Made by a program: the position numbers and the translations under genes. Of a DNA stretch of 64,000 nt, positions 9,966 through 18,999 are shown one piece after another. The number at the start of each line of letters is the position of its first letter. Position 1 is the first letter of the stretch. The notes below the pieces were generated by a model. It did not search any database, had not been told where the DNA came from, and was given only the letters and a program-made list of their open reading frames with translations. The stretch is from Paenibacillus alvei DSM 29 (GTDB lineage: Bacteria > Bacillota > Bacilli > Paenibacillales > Paenibacillaceae): assembly GCF_000293805.1 (NCBI RefSeq), contig NZ_AMBZ01000007.1, forward strand, positions 326,834 to 390,833, read 5' to 3'.

Positions 9966-10259
9966 ATGAGCAAGCATGATGCACTGGGTTTCATTGAAAC
10001 CTTTGGAATTGTATTCGTCATGGAAGCGGCGGATGCCATGTGCAAAGCGGCCGATGTAGATTTGATCGGTTACGAAAACGTGGCGTCCGGTTATATATCT
10101 GTCCTTGTTCGCGGAGATGTAGGGGCTGTAAGGGCTGCAGTAGATGCAGGTGTTGCCGCTGTACAGGCGATGGGGACTGAGGTGTACTGTTCCAACGTTA
10201 TTCCTAATCCACACCCAGACATTGAAAAGATCATTGCCCGCTATGCCCTTCCTTCTTAA
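9966..10259 (+). CDS. BMC-H microcompartment shell protein
   Basis: 97 residues with the BMC fold pattern ([51 protein letters not shown]). The ATG follows GGGAGAGAG. Its pore-facing loop (YENVASGYIS) differs from the usual GGG-containing loop of the later shell genes, which suggests different pore chemistry (inference). Confidence 0.9.
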   Translation: MSKHDALGFIETFGIVFVMEAADAMCKAADVDLIGYENVASGYISVLVRGDVGAVRAAVDAGVAAVQAMGTEVYCSNVIPNPHPDIEKIIARYALPS

Positions 10260-10293
10260 GGGCAGGTTATCGATAAATTCAAGGGAGGTGACC

Positions 10294-11436
10294 GTGATAA
10301 ACGACATCTTTGTTATGAAATCGAAGGTTTATTCAGGCGAACAGTCACTGAAGAAACTGGCGGAAATTCAAGGTAAGAAAGCCTGTATCGTTTCCGACCA
10401 GATGATGGAGAAGTTGGGTTATCTGGAGCAAGTGGTTGATCTGTTGCAAAGCGGTGGAATCTCTACTGCAGTGTTTACCGGTGTTAAGCCGGATCCCAAC
10501 GTCAGTATTGTGGCCGAAGCGCTTCAAGTGTATTGGGAAAGCGGCGCTGATGTGTTACTGGCGCTGGGCGGTGGCTCGGTCATTGATACAGCAAAGGGCG
10601 TTCTGTACTTCGCCCGGCAATATGCACAGGAGAAAGGCGCGCCTTTTGTCAAACCATCATTTATTGCCATTCCTTCTACCAGCGGCACCGGATCGGAAGT
10701 AACCGACTTTTCGGTAATTACGGTAGACGGAGACAAAATCGTGATCGTGGATGATTTTATCGCACCAGACATCGCGATTCTCGATTCCACCCTTACCAAG
10801 CAATTGCCAAACAAAGTGGTGGTGGACACCGGAATGGATGTTCTGACTCATGCGCTGGAGGCTTATGTCTCTGCCAAAGCGACCGACTTTACCGATGCAT
10901 TAGCCGAAAAGGCCGTCCAACTGGTATTTGCTCATCTGGAAACGCTTTACCACAATCCGGCAGATGCAGAGGCGCGGATTCGGGTGCAGCATGCATCCTG
11001 TATGGCGGGAATGGCGTTTACTAACGCCGGTCTTGGTATCATTCATAGTATGTCCCACGCCTTTGGCGGAACGTTTCACATTGCTCACGGACGGGTGAAT
11101 TCCCTGCTTCTTGAGGCGGTAATGGAGTATAACGCCAACTTGGGCGGAAAAGCCATAGACAGGGTTTGCGAACGTTATGCTAGGCTCGCTTCGCTGCTGC
11201 ACTTGCCGGCCCGAACCGCCCGTGAAGGAACCGTAAGTTTGATCCAGGCAATTGGAAAGCTGAAACGCTCCATCGGTATCGAAACCGGAATCCGCGAACT
11301 TGGCGTCGATCAGGATGCTTTTGAGGAGGCGTTGTCCCGTATGGCGCGAACCGCGATGGCAGACCGCTGTACGCCAACCAATCCTCGTCAGCCAACGGAG
11401 GAAGAGTTGGCGCACATTTACCGTAAAAGCTTTTAA
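10294..11436 (+). CDS. cutO: Iron-type alcohol dehydrogenase of the microcompartment
   Basis: A 380-residue group III (Fe-dependent) alcohol dehydrogenase that would reduce acetaldehyde to ethanol and recycle NAD+ inside the shell. Visible are the NAD motif GGGSVIDTAK, and iron ligands in DVLTHALEAY and in the stretch SMSHAFGGTFHIAHGRVN. The start is GTG 10294 behind GGGAGGTG; an open frame runs further upstream but overlaps the BMC-H gene. Orthologous role: EutG/PduQ/CutO. Confidence 0.9.
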   Translation: MINDIFVMKSKVYSGEQSLKKLAEIQGKKACIVSDQMMEKLGYLEQVVDLLQSGGISTAVFTGVKPDPNVSIVAEALQVYWESGADVLLALGGGSVIDTAKGVLYFARQYAQEKGAPFVKPSFIAIPSTSGTGSEVTDFSVITVDGDKIVIVDDFIAPDIAILDSTLTKQLPNKVVVDTGMDVLTHALEAYVSAKATDFTDALAEKAVQLVFAHLETLYHNPADAEARIRVQHASCMAGMAFTNAGLGIIHSMSHAFGGTFHIAHGRVNSLLLEAVMEYNANLGGKAIDRVCERYARLASLLHLPARTAREGTVSLIQAIGKLKRSIGIETGIRELGVDQDAFEEALSRMARTAMADRCTPTNPRQPTEEELAHIYRKSF

Positions 11437-11438
11437 TA

Positions 11439-11687
11439 GGTTGTTCAAATAGTCCGCTTTTGATCACGAAGTAAATCATGAAGTGGACTCGGCATCGAAT
11501 CTTGAATTCAGCCGGTCTAAGCAGATGCTTACGAAGTATGTTTCCTCCGGAAACATTTCAGGTGCTCATGTACCCAAAACGTACACTCCGCTCCTCAGGC
11601 CCTAGCTTCATCCAACTGAAGCGTTTTGAAAAAACGCACATCGGAAGCATAAGCTCCGGTGCTGAAAACCGGCCTTTTTGAACACGC
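11439..11687. repeat. MITE-like intergenic element with inverted ends
   Basis: The ~250 bases between the alcohol dehydrogenase and cutC have imperfect inverted ends: GGTTGTTCAAATAGTCC at 11439 and the complement of GCGTGTTCAAAAAGGCC at 11687. Inside are hairpins such as TGTTTCC-N3-GGAAACA. It has no plausible gene. It resembles non-coding repeats I associate with Paenibacillus genomes. Downstream, the AT-rich 11688-11700 could hold a secondary promoter for cutC. Confidence 0.55.
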
Positions 11688-11729
11688 ATTTTATATATAT
11701 AAATCCTACAAGATTGCGAGGGAAATATA

Positions 11730-14285
11730 TTGGATATTCATGAGTTTTCAAGCAAATTTGCCGAAGCTACGAAAGCCATGGCTCCTCAAGAACGAGCAGC
11801 GATCATGAAGCTGTTCCAGGGAATTTCTAAGGGGCTATCAGATAAAGGAGCTCAACCGCTGACAGCAGACGGCTCGAGTCAGCATCGCAAGGAAGAATGC
11901 GCATACCCGGAGGGAATGACCGAGCGTTTGCGGGCTTTGAAAGAACATTATTTGACCGCTACGCCAAGCATTACAACCTATCGTGCCAGAGCCTTTACTC
12001 AGGTATACAAGGAAAATCCGGGTCTGCCAGCAATTATGCTGCGTGCCAAGGCTTTCCGCAAAGCGTGTGAAGAGGCTCCGCTGCTCATCCAGGACAACGA
12101 GTTGATTGTTGGTCATCCTTGCGGCGCGCCGCGCGCAGGCGCTTTCTCGCCTGACATTGCTTGGCGCTGGACCCGGGATGAGCTCGATACCATTCACAAC
12201 CGTCCTCAGGATCCGTTCTACATCTCCGAGGAAGACAAGCGGATTATGCGCGAGGAGCTGTTCCCGTTCTGGGAAGGCAAATCGGTGGATGAAATTTGTG
12301 AACAGCAATATCGGGATGCTGGTCTGTGGGAATTTTCCGGCGAAGCATTCGTCAGCGATCTTTCCTATCATCAGATCAACGGCGGCGGAGACTCCAACCC
12401 AGGCTACGATGTCATTCTTATGAAGAAAGGGATGCTGGATATCCAGCGGGAAGCCAAAGAGCACATTGCGAAGCTGTCCATGCAAAACCCGGAAGACATC
12501 GACAAAATCTATTACTATAAATCCGTGCTGGATACGACCGAAGGCGTGATGGCGTATGCCAAACGGATGTCTGAATACGCATACCAACTGGCTGCTAAAG
12601 AAACAAATCCGAAGCGCAAGGCGGAGTTGCAAAAAATCGGTGAAGTCAACGCTCGCGTGCCGGCTCACGCTCCGACTACATTCCATGAGGCCATGCAATC
12701 GGTCTGGACCGTAGAATCTTTGCTCGTAGTGGAAGAAAATCAGACAGGCATGTCTGTCGGCCGTGTGGACCAATATATGTATCCTTTCTATGAGGCGGAC
12801 AGAAAAGCAGGCCGTTTGACAGAGTTTGAAGCATTTGAGATTGCAGGCTGTTTCCTAATCAAATGCTCGGAAATGATGTGGGTTTCCAGCGCGGGCGGCT
12901 CCAAGTTCTTTGCCGGCTACCAGCCGTTCGTCAATATGTGTGTCGGCGGACAAAAACGAGAGGGGGGCGATGCCACCAACGACTTGACTTACCTGCTCAT
13001 GGATGCAGTACGTCATGTCGGCGTTTATCAGCCTTCACTTGCTTGCCGTATCCACAATAGTTCTCCTCAGAAATATTTGAAGAAGATTGTGGATGTCGTT
13101 CGTGCTGGTTTGGGCTTCCCAGCCTGCCATTTCGATGATTCCCACATCAAGATGATGCTGATGAAGGGCTGCAGTATCGAAGATGCTCGCGATTACTGTC
13201 TGATGGGCTGTGTGGAACCGCAAAAATCCGGGCGCTTGTATCAATGGACCTCCACCGGATACACCCAGTGGCCGATTGCCATTGAGTTTGTCCTTAACCG
13301 TGGCAAAATGCTCTGGCACGGAAGCAAGCCAGGATTGGACATGGGCGATCTGCGGAACTTCTCGACCTATGAGGAATTTGAAGCGGCGGTTAAGAAGCAG
13401 GTAGAATACATCACCGAGCTTTCCGCAGTGGGTACCGTGATTAGCCAGCGCGTTCACCGCGATTATGCGCCAAAGCCGCTTATGTCGATCATGTATGAAG
13501 GCACGATGGAGACTGGCCGCGACGTTTCCGCCGGCGGCGCCATGTATAACTGGGGACCTGGCTTGATCTGGTCCGGTCTGGCAACTTACACCGATTCGAT
13601 GGCTGCCATCAAGAAGCTGGTTTACGATGACAAAAAATATTCGCTCGAGCAAATCCGTGACGCGTTGCTGGCCGATTTCGAAGGTTATGAGCAGATTCAC
13701 AAGGATTGTCTGGACGCGCCAAAATTCGGCAACGACGACGATTATGCCGATCGTATCGCCGCCGATATCACCGGGTGGACTGAGAACTATCACCGCAAAT
13801 TTAAAACGCTGTACTCCACCTTCAGTCACGGTACGCTTTCGATTTCGAATAATACGCCTTTCGGCGAGATGACCGGTGCTACCGCCAATGGGCGCAAAGC
13901 TTGGCTGCCGCTGTCCGACGGTATCAGCCCGACTCAGGGTCATGACAAGAAGGGCCCGACGGCTATTATCAAATCAATTAGCAAAATAGATGTCGAAGCC
14001 ATGAATATTGGTATGGTGCATAACTTCAAACTTTTACGCGGTTTGCTGGAAACACCTGAAGGAGAGAACGGACTGATTAATCTGTTGCGGACGGCCTCCA
14101 TTCTCGGAAACGGTCAAATGCAGTTCAGTTATGTGGATAATGAAACGCTGATTAAAGCGCAGCAAAATCCTGATCAATACCGTGATTTGATTATTCGGGT
14201 CGCTGGCTATAGCGCATACTTTGTGGAATTGTGTAAAGAAGTGCAGGATGAGATCATCAGCAGAACGATGATTGAGCATTTCTAA
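11730..14285 (+). CDS. cutC: Choline trimethylamine-lyase (glycyl radical enzyme)
   Basis: Cleaves choline to trimethylamine and acetaldehyde by glycyl-radical chemistry. The 851-residue protein aligns with the Desulfovibrio alaskensis enzyme with a constant offset of +5, and every known active-site residue is kept: Tyr213, Asp221, Phe400, Cys494 and Glu496 (in MGCVEP), Thr507, Tyr511, and the radical Gly826 in RVAGYSAY. These Asp/Tyr/Phe positions bind the trimethylammonium group and separate CutC from diol dehydratases and pyruvate formate-lyase. The N-terminus (about 1-35) looks like an amphipathic encapsulation helix plus linker. Start is TTG 11730 behind GAGGG. The length fits type I CutC without the long N-terminal domain. 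Confidence 0.95.
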   Translation: MDIHEFSSKFAEATKAMAPQERAAIMKLFQGISKGLSDKGAQPLTADGSSQHRKEECAYPEGMTERLRALKEHYLTATPSITTYRARAFTQVYKENPGLPAIMLRAKAFRKACEEAPLLIQDNELIVGHPCGAPRAGAFSPDIAWRWTRDELDTIHNRPQDPFYISEEDKRIMREELFPFWEGKSVDEICEQQYRDAGLWEFSGEAFVSDLSYHQINGGGDSNPGYDVILMKKGMLDIQREAKEHIAKLSMQNPEDIDKIYYYKSVLDTTEGVMAYAKRMSEYAYQLAAKETNPKRKAELQKIGEVNARVPAHAPTTFHEAMQSVWTVESLLVVEENQTGMSVGRVDQYMYPFYEADRKAGRLTEFEAFEIAGCFLIKCSEMMWVSSAGGSKFFAGYQPFVNMCVGGQKREGGDATNDLTYLLMDAVRHVGVYQPSLACRIHNSSPQKYLKKIVDVVRAGLGFPACHFDDSHIKMMLMKGCSIEDARDYCLMGCVEPQKSGRLYQWTSTGYTQWPIAIEFVLNRGKMLWHGSKPGLDMGDLRNFSTYEEFEAAVKKQVEYITELSAVGTVISQRVHRDYAPKPLMSIMYEGTMETGRDVSAGGAMYNWGPGLIWSGLATYTDSMAAIKKLVYDDKKYSLEQIRDALLADFEGYEQIHKDCLDAPKFGNDDDYADRIAADITGWTENYHRKFKTLYSTFSHGTLSISNNTPFGEMTGATANGRKAWLPLSDGISPTQGHDKKGPTAIIKSISKIDVEAMNIGMVHNFKLLRGLLETPEGENGLINLLRTASILGNGQMQFSYVDNETLIKAQQNPDQYRDLIIRVAGYSAYFVELCKEVQDEIISRTMIEHF

Positions 14286-14372
14286 AAATAGCCCCGTGCT
14301 CTTCTCCGGTGCTGTACGCCGGGGAAGAGACATTCTGGCAATTAGATATGCGGAAAGGGAGGAGCCACAGCT

Positions 14373-15335
14373 ATGGATTCAGGTATGCCGGAAAGGCAGG
14401 CACGTATTTTCAACATTCAAAAATACTCCATATATGACGGCCCCGGTATCCGAACGCTTGTTTTCTTCAAGGGATGTCCCCTGCGCTGTCAGTGGTGTGC
14501 GAACCCAGAGGGTCTGGAAAAGAAATATCAGGTAATGTACCAACGGGATTTGTGCAACGATTGCGGCGCATGTGTTGCGGCGTGTCCCCGAGGAATTCAC
14601 CGTCTGGACACTTCCGGGTCGCAGGAGCCTTCCAAGCTGCAGCATGTGGTGGACCGGAAGATCGAGTGCATGGGTTGTCGGGAATGTGAGAAGGTTTGTC
14701 CCGCACGGGCGCTCTCTATCGTCGGGAAGAATATGACGGTATCGGAAATTGTGGAAATTGTAGAGCAGGATATGCTGTTCTACACGACATCCGGGGGTGG
14801 CGTCACGTTGGGCGGCGGCGAAGTATGTGCGCAGTCCGAGTTTGCGGTCAATTTACTCAAGGAATGCAAGCGCTCCGGAATCCATACGGCCATTGAAACC
14901 TCTGGGCATACCAAACCGGAAGCGATTTTGGCCATGGCCGAATTTACCGATTTGATCTTATACGATCTGAAACATATGGATTCGGATCGCCATTATCAAC
15001 TGACGGGTGTACGCAACGAGCGCATTCTCGAAAATTTGCGGGAACTGATCACCCGCAAACATAACGTGGAGGTGCGGATGCCGCTAATGAAGGGGCTCAA
15101 TGATGATGAGGACACCATCCGCGAAACGGTAGAGTTTCTGCTTCCCTATAAGGAATACCGTAATTTTAAAGGCATCGATTTGCTCCCTTATCACAAGCTG
15201 GGGATTAACAAATACAGGCAATTGGATATGGCTTACACCGTTGAACGCGATCTAAGCCTTAATGAAGCCGATCTGGAGCGTATTGAACGTCAAATCAGCC
15301 AATACCATTTCCCAGTCCGGGTAATCAAACATTAA
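14373..15335 (+). CDS. cutD: CutC-activating radical SAM enzyme
   Basis: A 320-residue glycyl-radical-enzyme activase that uses S-adenosylmethionine and an Fe4S4 cluster to place the radical on Gly826 of CutC. The radical-SAM Cys motif is in [14 protein letters not shown], preceded by YDGPGIRT. Two ferredoxin-type clusters follow ([12 protein letters not shown] and [12 protein letters not shown]), as in CutD, HpdA and BssD, followed by GGGEV. ATG is set by GGGAGGAG. The 87-base gap to cutC contains a GC-rich hairpin (CTTCTCCGG with CCGGGGAAG). Confidence 0.95.
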   Translation: MDSGMPERQARIFNIQKYSIYDGPGIRTLVFFKGCPLRCQWCANPEGLEKKYQVMYQRDLCNDCGACVAACPRGIHRLDTSGSQEPSKLQHVVDRKIECMGCRECEKVCPARALSIVGKNMTVSEIVEIVEQDMLFYTTSGGGVTLGGGEVCAQSEFAVNLLKECKRSGIHTAIETSGHTKPEAILAMAEFTDLILYDLKHMDSDRHYQLTGVRNERILENLRELITRKHNVEVRMPLMKGLNDDEDTIRETVEFLLPYKEYRNFKGIDLLPYHKLGINKYRQLDMAYTVERDLSLNEADLERIERQISQYHFPVRVIKH

Positions 15336-15343
15336 GAGCATGC

Positions 15344-15390
15344 TTACGAAGCCAGTTTTGTTTAGTAAAGCTAGCGCTTTACAAACTCGC
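15344..15390. repeat. Single copy of the operon's intergenic repeat
   Basis: ATGCTTACGAAG, then AGTTTTGTT and AGCTAGCGCTT repeat the core of the 58-bp units at 22283-22452. The copy can fold (GTAAAGC with GCTTTAC) and lies directly before the ribosome site of the EutS gene. Confidence 0.6.
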
Positions 15391-15411
15391 AAATCTTTAA
15401 GGAGGACGTTT

Positions 15412-15765
15412 ATGGAGCAGCCTGCTGGACCTGATCTCGGGCGGATTATTCAGGAGTCGGTGCCGGGCAAACAAGTGACGCTGGCCCATATCATTGCTTC
15501 ACCCGTGCCTGACATGTATGAAAGACTCGGCATCGATGAAGCGGGGGCAATTGGCATATTAACACTGTCGCCCAGCGAAACCTCCATTATTGCCGCCGAT
15601 ATCGCCACCAAGGTGGCAGATGTGAAAATCGGCTTTCTGGATCGCTTTACTGGTTCGGTGCTTCTCACCGGAGATATAGCCAGTGTGGAAACCGCGTTAC
15701 GGACCATCATTGAGACGTTGAGCGGTAGTCTGGGTTTTGCGACGGCGGAAATTACACGGACATGA
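15412..15765 (+). CDS. cutR: EutS/PduU/CutR-type permuted BMC shell protein
   Basis: 117 residues. The N-terminal segment [20 protein letters not shown] is the hallmark of EutS, PduU and CutR, whose circularly permuted BMC domain forms hexamers with a small beta-barrel closing the pore. The open frame extends upstream, but the ATG at 15412 after AAGGAGG is the natural start. Its end overlaps the start of the next gene by four bases. Confidence 0.9.
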   Translation: MEQPAGPDLGRIIQESVPGKQVTLAHIIASPVPDMYERLGIDEAGAIGILTLSPSETSIIAADIATKVADVKIGFLDRFTGSVLLTGDIASVETALRTIIETLSGSLGFATAEITRT

Positions 15766-16193
15766 AAAAACGCATTATGCTGATCGGCCCTACAGACTGC
15801 GGAAAAACGACGCTGGCCCATGCGCTTGATGGTACGAATCGCCCGTTGCGGAGGACGCAGGATATTATCTATGGGCCGAAGACGATCGATACACCGGGCG
15901 CATATGTCGAGAATACCTGGATGTACAGCCATTTGATTGCAACGGCGCAGAACGCAAGCCATATTTTGATATTGGTGGATCAGTCCCGGCATCTGGAAGT
16001 CTACTCGCCCGGCTTTGCGTCTTCTTTCACAAAGCCCGTTGTCGGGGTAATAACGCAAGCCGATCTTGCGCTGGAAAATGAGAACGATTGTGTACAAGTT
16101 TTGAAACGTGCCGGGATAACCGAACCCTTTTTCCGCATTAGTCTTCCCGTGGGAAGGGGAATCGGGGAATTGAAACGTTATTTGTTCGGGTAA
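15762..16193 (+). CDS. eutP: EutP/PduV-type P-loop GTPase-like protein
   Basis: A 143-residue small P-loop protein. The Walker A motif is GPTDCGKTT near residues 8-16, IDTPG is the switch II (G3) motif, and ITQADL stands where GTPases have NKxD. EutP has been described as an acetate kinase in some ethanolamine systems, while PduV may help place microcompartments; which applies here is unknown. Translationally coupled to the gene before it. Confidence 0.85.
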   Translation: MKKRIMLIGPTDCGKTTLAHALDGTNRPLRRTQDIIYGPKTIDTPGAYVENTWMYSHLIATAQNASHILILVDQSRHLEVYSPGFASSFTKPVVGVITQADLALENENDCVQVLKRAGITEPFFRISLPVGRGIGELKRYLFG

Positions 16194-16212
16194 TATGAGT
16201 GGAGTTGAGACC

Positions 16213-16917
16213 ATGAAATTTATTACCGAAATGGAATTGCGCAATGTGTACAGGATAGGGCCTTTTACATCATACATGGTGGAGCATGGAAGCCGATTAA
16301 CGCCAGAGGCGCGCCAGTTCTTGACAGATCGCCAGATCGCCGTGTCCTATGGTACGCAAGAGAAAAACCAGGAACAAAAGCAAGAGCCAGTCCCTAATCC
16401 GGAGCAACAAGCGGAAGAGCCGGATTGGCGGCGTGGGAAGCTGCGCTGTCAGATGCAGTCCGTCTCAGCCCTGTTCTTGTTAACTGGGCAGGAGCTGCTG
16501 GAGCGGGATGTGCTTCTGGCACAGAAGGTACTAGAGCTGTCAAAGCTTTTTTCAGCCCTCCAGAAAGGGGAAGGGGGCGGCACATCTGCTGCCGATTTAT
16601 CTTTCCATGGTTGTACCGGCATTACTTGCGATGTTCTTTTTGAGGATGCGGGAGATTGCTTTGAGGTGACCGAGTTTCACATTCAATTGGAAAAGGGCAA
16701 AGAAATTGCTTTGCTGCACCATCTGCGCAGCGCTTTGCGGGAGCTTGGGTTTGCGGTGTTGGAAGCCGCAGCAGGCAGTCCCCAAGAAAAGCCGGAGAAA
16801 CCTGTTATTCCTGGAATCAACTATATGATTAACGCATTAAGCTCGCTTATTTGCAGAACTACAGGAGGTAGAACATGCCAGAAACAAAACCCTTCGCATA
16901 CTGCGATCAACTGGTAA
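16213..16917 (+). CDS. EutT-like protein, function uncertain
   Basis: A 234-residue protein. Its N-terminus (MKFITEMELRNVYR, PFTSY, SRLTPEARQFLTDRQI) resembles the start of EutT-type cobalamin adenosyltransferases. A Gln/Glu/Pro-rich linker (about residues 50-75) leads to a helical domain rich in Leu. I cannot find the Cys-rich metal site of EutT, and the pathway here does not use B12, so adenosyltransferase activity is doubtful. ATG 16213 with GGAG upstream is preferred over the ATG 18 bases earlier. The 3' end overlaps eutJ by 43 bases, which could mean an altered C-terminus. Confidence 0.55.
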   Translation: MKFITEMELRNVYRIGPFTSYMVEHGSRLTPEARQFLTDRQIAVSYGTQEKNQEQKQEPVPNPEQQAEEPDWRRGKLRCQMQSVSALFLLTGQELLERDVLLAQKVLELSKLFSALQKGEGGGTSAADLSFHGCTGITCDVLFEDAGDCFEVTEFHIQLEKGKEIALLHHLRSALRELGFAVLEAAAGSPQEKPEKPVIPGINYMINALSSLICRTTGGRTCQKQNPSHTAINW

Positions 16918-17714
16918 AACAATTTGAAGCGGTCATCCAGAAACCGATTGCAGGGCGGTCTTCGTTCTACTATACCGGTGTGGATCTGGGAACGGCCTGT
17001 GTGGTGCTTACGGTGTTGGATGAGACCCGGAAACCGGTGGCAGGAGCTTACCGCTACGCCGATGTCGTCCGCGACGGAATGGTAGTGGACTACTTAGGAG
17101 CAATTCAGATCGTGAGGGAGCTTAAAGCGCAGTTGGAGCAGCAATTGGATGCAGAACTTGAATATGCGGCTTCGGCGATTCCTCCGGGAACCGATTTACT
17201 GGATGCTGGCGCCATCAAGCATGTGATCCAGGGTGCGGGATTTGAAGTTACGGCTTTATTGGACGAACCTACGGCGGCTAATGCCGTGCTGCAAATATCC
17301 GACGGAGCCATTGTAGACATTGGAGGCGGAACAACAGGCATTTCGATTCTGAAAAATGGAAAGGTTGTCTATGTCGCCGACGAAGCAACGGGAGGCACTC
17401 ACTTTTCTTTGGTGATTGCCGGGGCATACCAGATGAGTTTTTCTGAAGCGGACTGTTTCAAGCGCGACCCTGCCCATCACCAAGAATTGCTGCCGCTGCT
17501 CCGGCCGGTCATTGATAAGGTTGCTTCCATCATCAACCGCCATGTTGTGGGCCATGAGGTCAAGGAATTGTACTTGGTCGGCGGCACCTGCTGCTTGTCC
17601 GATATGGAGACAATCATTGAGCAGAAGACCGGCATTGCTACCTATAAGCCTAGCAACCCTCTGTTTGTCACGCCGCTGGGCATTGCTCTGAATTGTACGC
17701 AGGAGGCGATGTGA
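16875..17714 (+). CDS. eutJ: EutJ-type Hsp70-like chaperone
   Basis: A 279-residue actin-fold ATPase. Phosphate 1 loop TGVDLGTACVV, the DEPTAANAVL helix, phosphate 2 IVDIGGGTTGISIL, and adenosine motif LVGGTCCLS are all present, as in EutJ. It is thought to help assembly or maturation of microcompartment enzymes. ATG follows AGGAGG by seven bases. The stop codon abuts the GTG of the next gene. Confidence 0.9.
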   Translation: MPETKPFAYCDQLVKQFEAVIQKPIAGRSSFYYTGVDLGTACVVLTVLDETRKPVAGAYRYADVVRDGMVVDYLGAIQIVRELKAQLEQQLDAELEYAASAIPPGTDLLDAGAIKHVIQGAGFEVTALLDEPTAANAVLQISDGAIVDIGGGTTGISILKNGKVVYVADEATGGTHFSLVIAGAYQMSFSEADCFKRDPAHHQELLPLLRPVIDKVASIINRHVVGHEVKELYLVGGTCCLSDMETIIEQKTGIATYKPSNPLFVTPLGIALNCTQEAM

Positions 17715-18035
17715 GTGGAATTTCGGATTATCAAATCTCCTTCCAAGGGGACGCTTGACATTTTGCTTCGTCGCAGAGGAGCGCCCAGTAGTCGGGAAGT
17801 TCCCCAATGTGACGCGATAGGATTGGTGCAGGGAAGGCTGATTGATATGGTCTGGGCCGCTGATGTAGCTGAAAAAGTGGTGGGCGTAACCGTGGAGGAT
17901 ATTCGCGGCAGTTGCCCGCAAAACATGATTCTTCTCGCTATTTTTGGGGACACAGCTTCCGTGGAGGACGCCATCGCCGAGATTAAGCAGAGGAGCGGAA
18001 AAGCGGGGAGGAAGGAATGCAATGATTGCGGCTGA
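17715..18035 (+). CDS. Small divergent BMC-domain protein
   Basis: 106 residues. After an unusual basic N-terminus (MEFRIIKSPSKGTLDILLRR) the part from about residue 33 has the pattern of a BMC domain in short form: DAIGLVQGRLIDMVWAADVA, then NMILLAIFGDTASVEDAIAEI. I recall similar proteins in glycyl-radical microcompartment loci, annotated only as BMC-domain proteins. The start is GTG immediately after the eutJ stop. It overlaps eutN. Confidence 0.6.
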   Translation: MEFRIIKSPSKGTLDILLRRRGAPSSREVPQCDAIGLVQGRLIDMVWAADVAEKVVGVTVEDIRGSCPQNMILLAIFGDTASVEDAIAEIKQRSGKAGRKECNDCG

Positions 18036-18285
18036 ATTGATTCACAATATCTGGTCTACCCGTAAAGCCGATTCCCTTGTAGGAATGAAACTGATGCTGG
18101 CCGAGGTGATTGGTGGAAGTGACGACGGGGGCCGTTTGATTGTAGTCGATACGATCGGCGCTGGCATAGGTGATCGGGTGATTGTCTGCACCGGCTCTTC
18201 GGCCCGCAAGATGCTGCATACAGACGATGTTCCAGTGGATGCCGTCGTCGTCGGCATCATCGACGCGGACTGCGTGTTCGAATAA
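18022..18285 (+). CDS. eutN: BMC-P pentameric vertex protein (EutN/CcmL type)
   Basis: 87 residues with the EutN/CcmL pattern: an N-terminal region ending KADSLVGMKLMLAEVIG, IVVDTIGAGIGDRVIVCTGSSAR, and a C-terminal VDAVVVGIIDADCVF. Pentamers cap the shell corners. It is the only BMC-P in the locus. ATG lies inside the end of the preceding gene, after GGGGAGGAAGG. Confidence 0.92.
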   Translation: MIAAELIHNIWSTRKADSLVGMKLMLAEVIGGSDDGGRLIVVDTIGAGIGDRVIVCTGSSARKMLHTDDVPVDAVVVGIIDADCVFE

Positions 18286-18328
18286 ATATTCGAACAGTAA
18301 TCGAATGCAGCGAGAGGGGGCGAGAACT

Positions 18329-18985
18329 GTGAAAAAACTAATATGTGCTGCGGATGTAGAAGGATGGGCGGCTTCCGGACAGAAGCAATGCTGCATTGAC
18401 CGTAACACGATTGTGACACCGGCGGCCCGTGATAGGGCAATAGAGCTGGGGTTAGAGTTTACCAATGAGCCTTGTGGGACTAAGAGCTCCGAAGCCGCAG
18501 GCTGCAAGACTCAAGATGATCTCGACATGAATGCTATTTTTAAAATTTTCAAGATGTTATCGGAAAAAGGACTGGTTGAAAAGCTGTTGGGAACGACTAT
18601 CGAGCCACCTTATCAAGCGGAGACGGATCCGACTGGCTTGAAACTTGTGCGGGGCCGGACGGTAAAAATGGAAGCTTACGAAACGGGAACAGCTAGCGCC
18701 AAGGTATATCGTCAAGAGGTAATCGGGAAGCCGGATAGTTCCATGAGCGCAGGGTTTCTGACTGTCGACCGCGGTAGCTTCGAGCAGGAGACAGCCGACG
18801 CAGAAACTTATATCGTGTTGGAAGGCACGCTCGATGTCACTTTGAACGAGAGAACCTTCACCGCCCATGAGGGGGATGTACTCTTCATCCCCAAAGGGGT
18901 GAAAGCGACCAAGGGATCGTCGAACTGCGCGAGGATGTTTTATATGACTTACCCGGCGGGCGAACCTGATCGGAAGCTGCAGTAA
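18329..18985 (+). CDS. eutQ: EutQ-type cupin, probable acetate kinase
   Basis: 218 residues. The C-terminal half is a cupin barrel (ETYIVLEGTLDVTLNER, HEGDVLFIPKGVKAT) like EutQ, which in Salmonella has been shown to act as acetate kinase in ethanolamine use. The N-terminal part has an ITPAA-type segment (TIVTPAARDRAIELGLEF) shared with EutT/EutQ families and a helical stretch NAIFKIFKMLSEKGL that could serve as an encapsulation helix. Start is GTG 18329 after GAGAGGGGG. With PduL it would yield ATP from acetyl-CoA. Confidence 0.85.
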   Translation: MKKLICAADVEGWAASGQKQCCIDRNTIVTPAARDRAIELGLEFTNEPCGTKSSEAAGCKTQDDLDMNAIFKIFKMLSEKGLVEKLLGTTIEPPYQAETDPTGLKLVRGRTVKMEAYETGTASAKVYRQEVIGKPDSSMSAGFLTVDRGSFEQETADAETYIVLEGTLDVTLNERTFTAHEGDVLFIPKGVKATKGSSNCARMFYMTYPAGEPDRKLQ

Positions 18986-18999
18986 CAGGAGGTGATAGC

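Noticed and set aside
11478..11681. 67-residue open frame
   Set aside because: It lies inside the inverted-end repeat element and has a composition unlike a protein.
11838..13943. Long open frames on the minus strand opposite cutC (about 300 residues each)
   Set aside because: They mirror the codon bias of cutC, lack ribosome sites and known domains, and overlap a fully supported gene.
11730..14285. B12-independent diol dehydratase or other glycyl radical enzyme
   Set aside because: The trimethylammonium-binding residues of CutC (D221, Y213, F400, Y511) are all present, and EutE/EutG-type partners fit acetaldehyde.
15450..17921. Minus-strand open frames opposite eutS-eutJ
   Set aside because: Shadows of the GC-rich operon genes; no domain pattern, no start signals.
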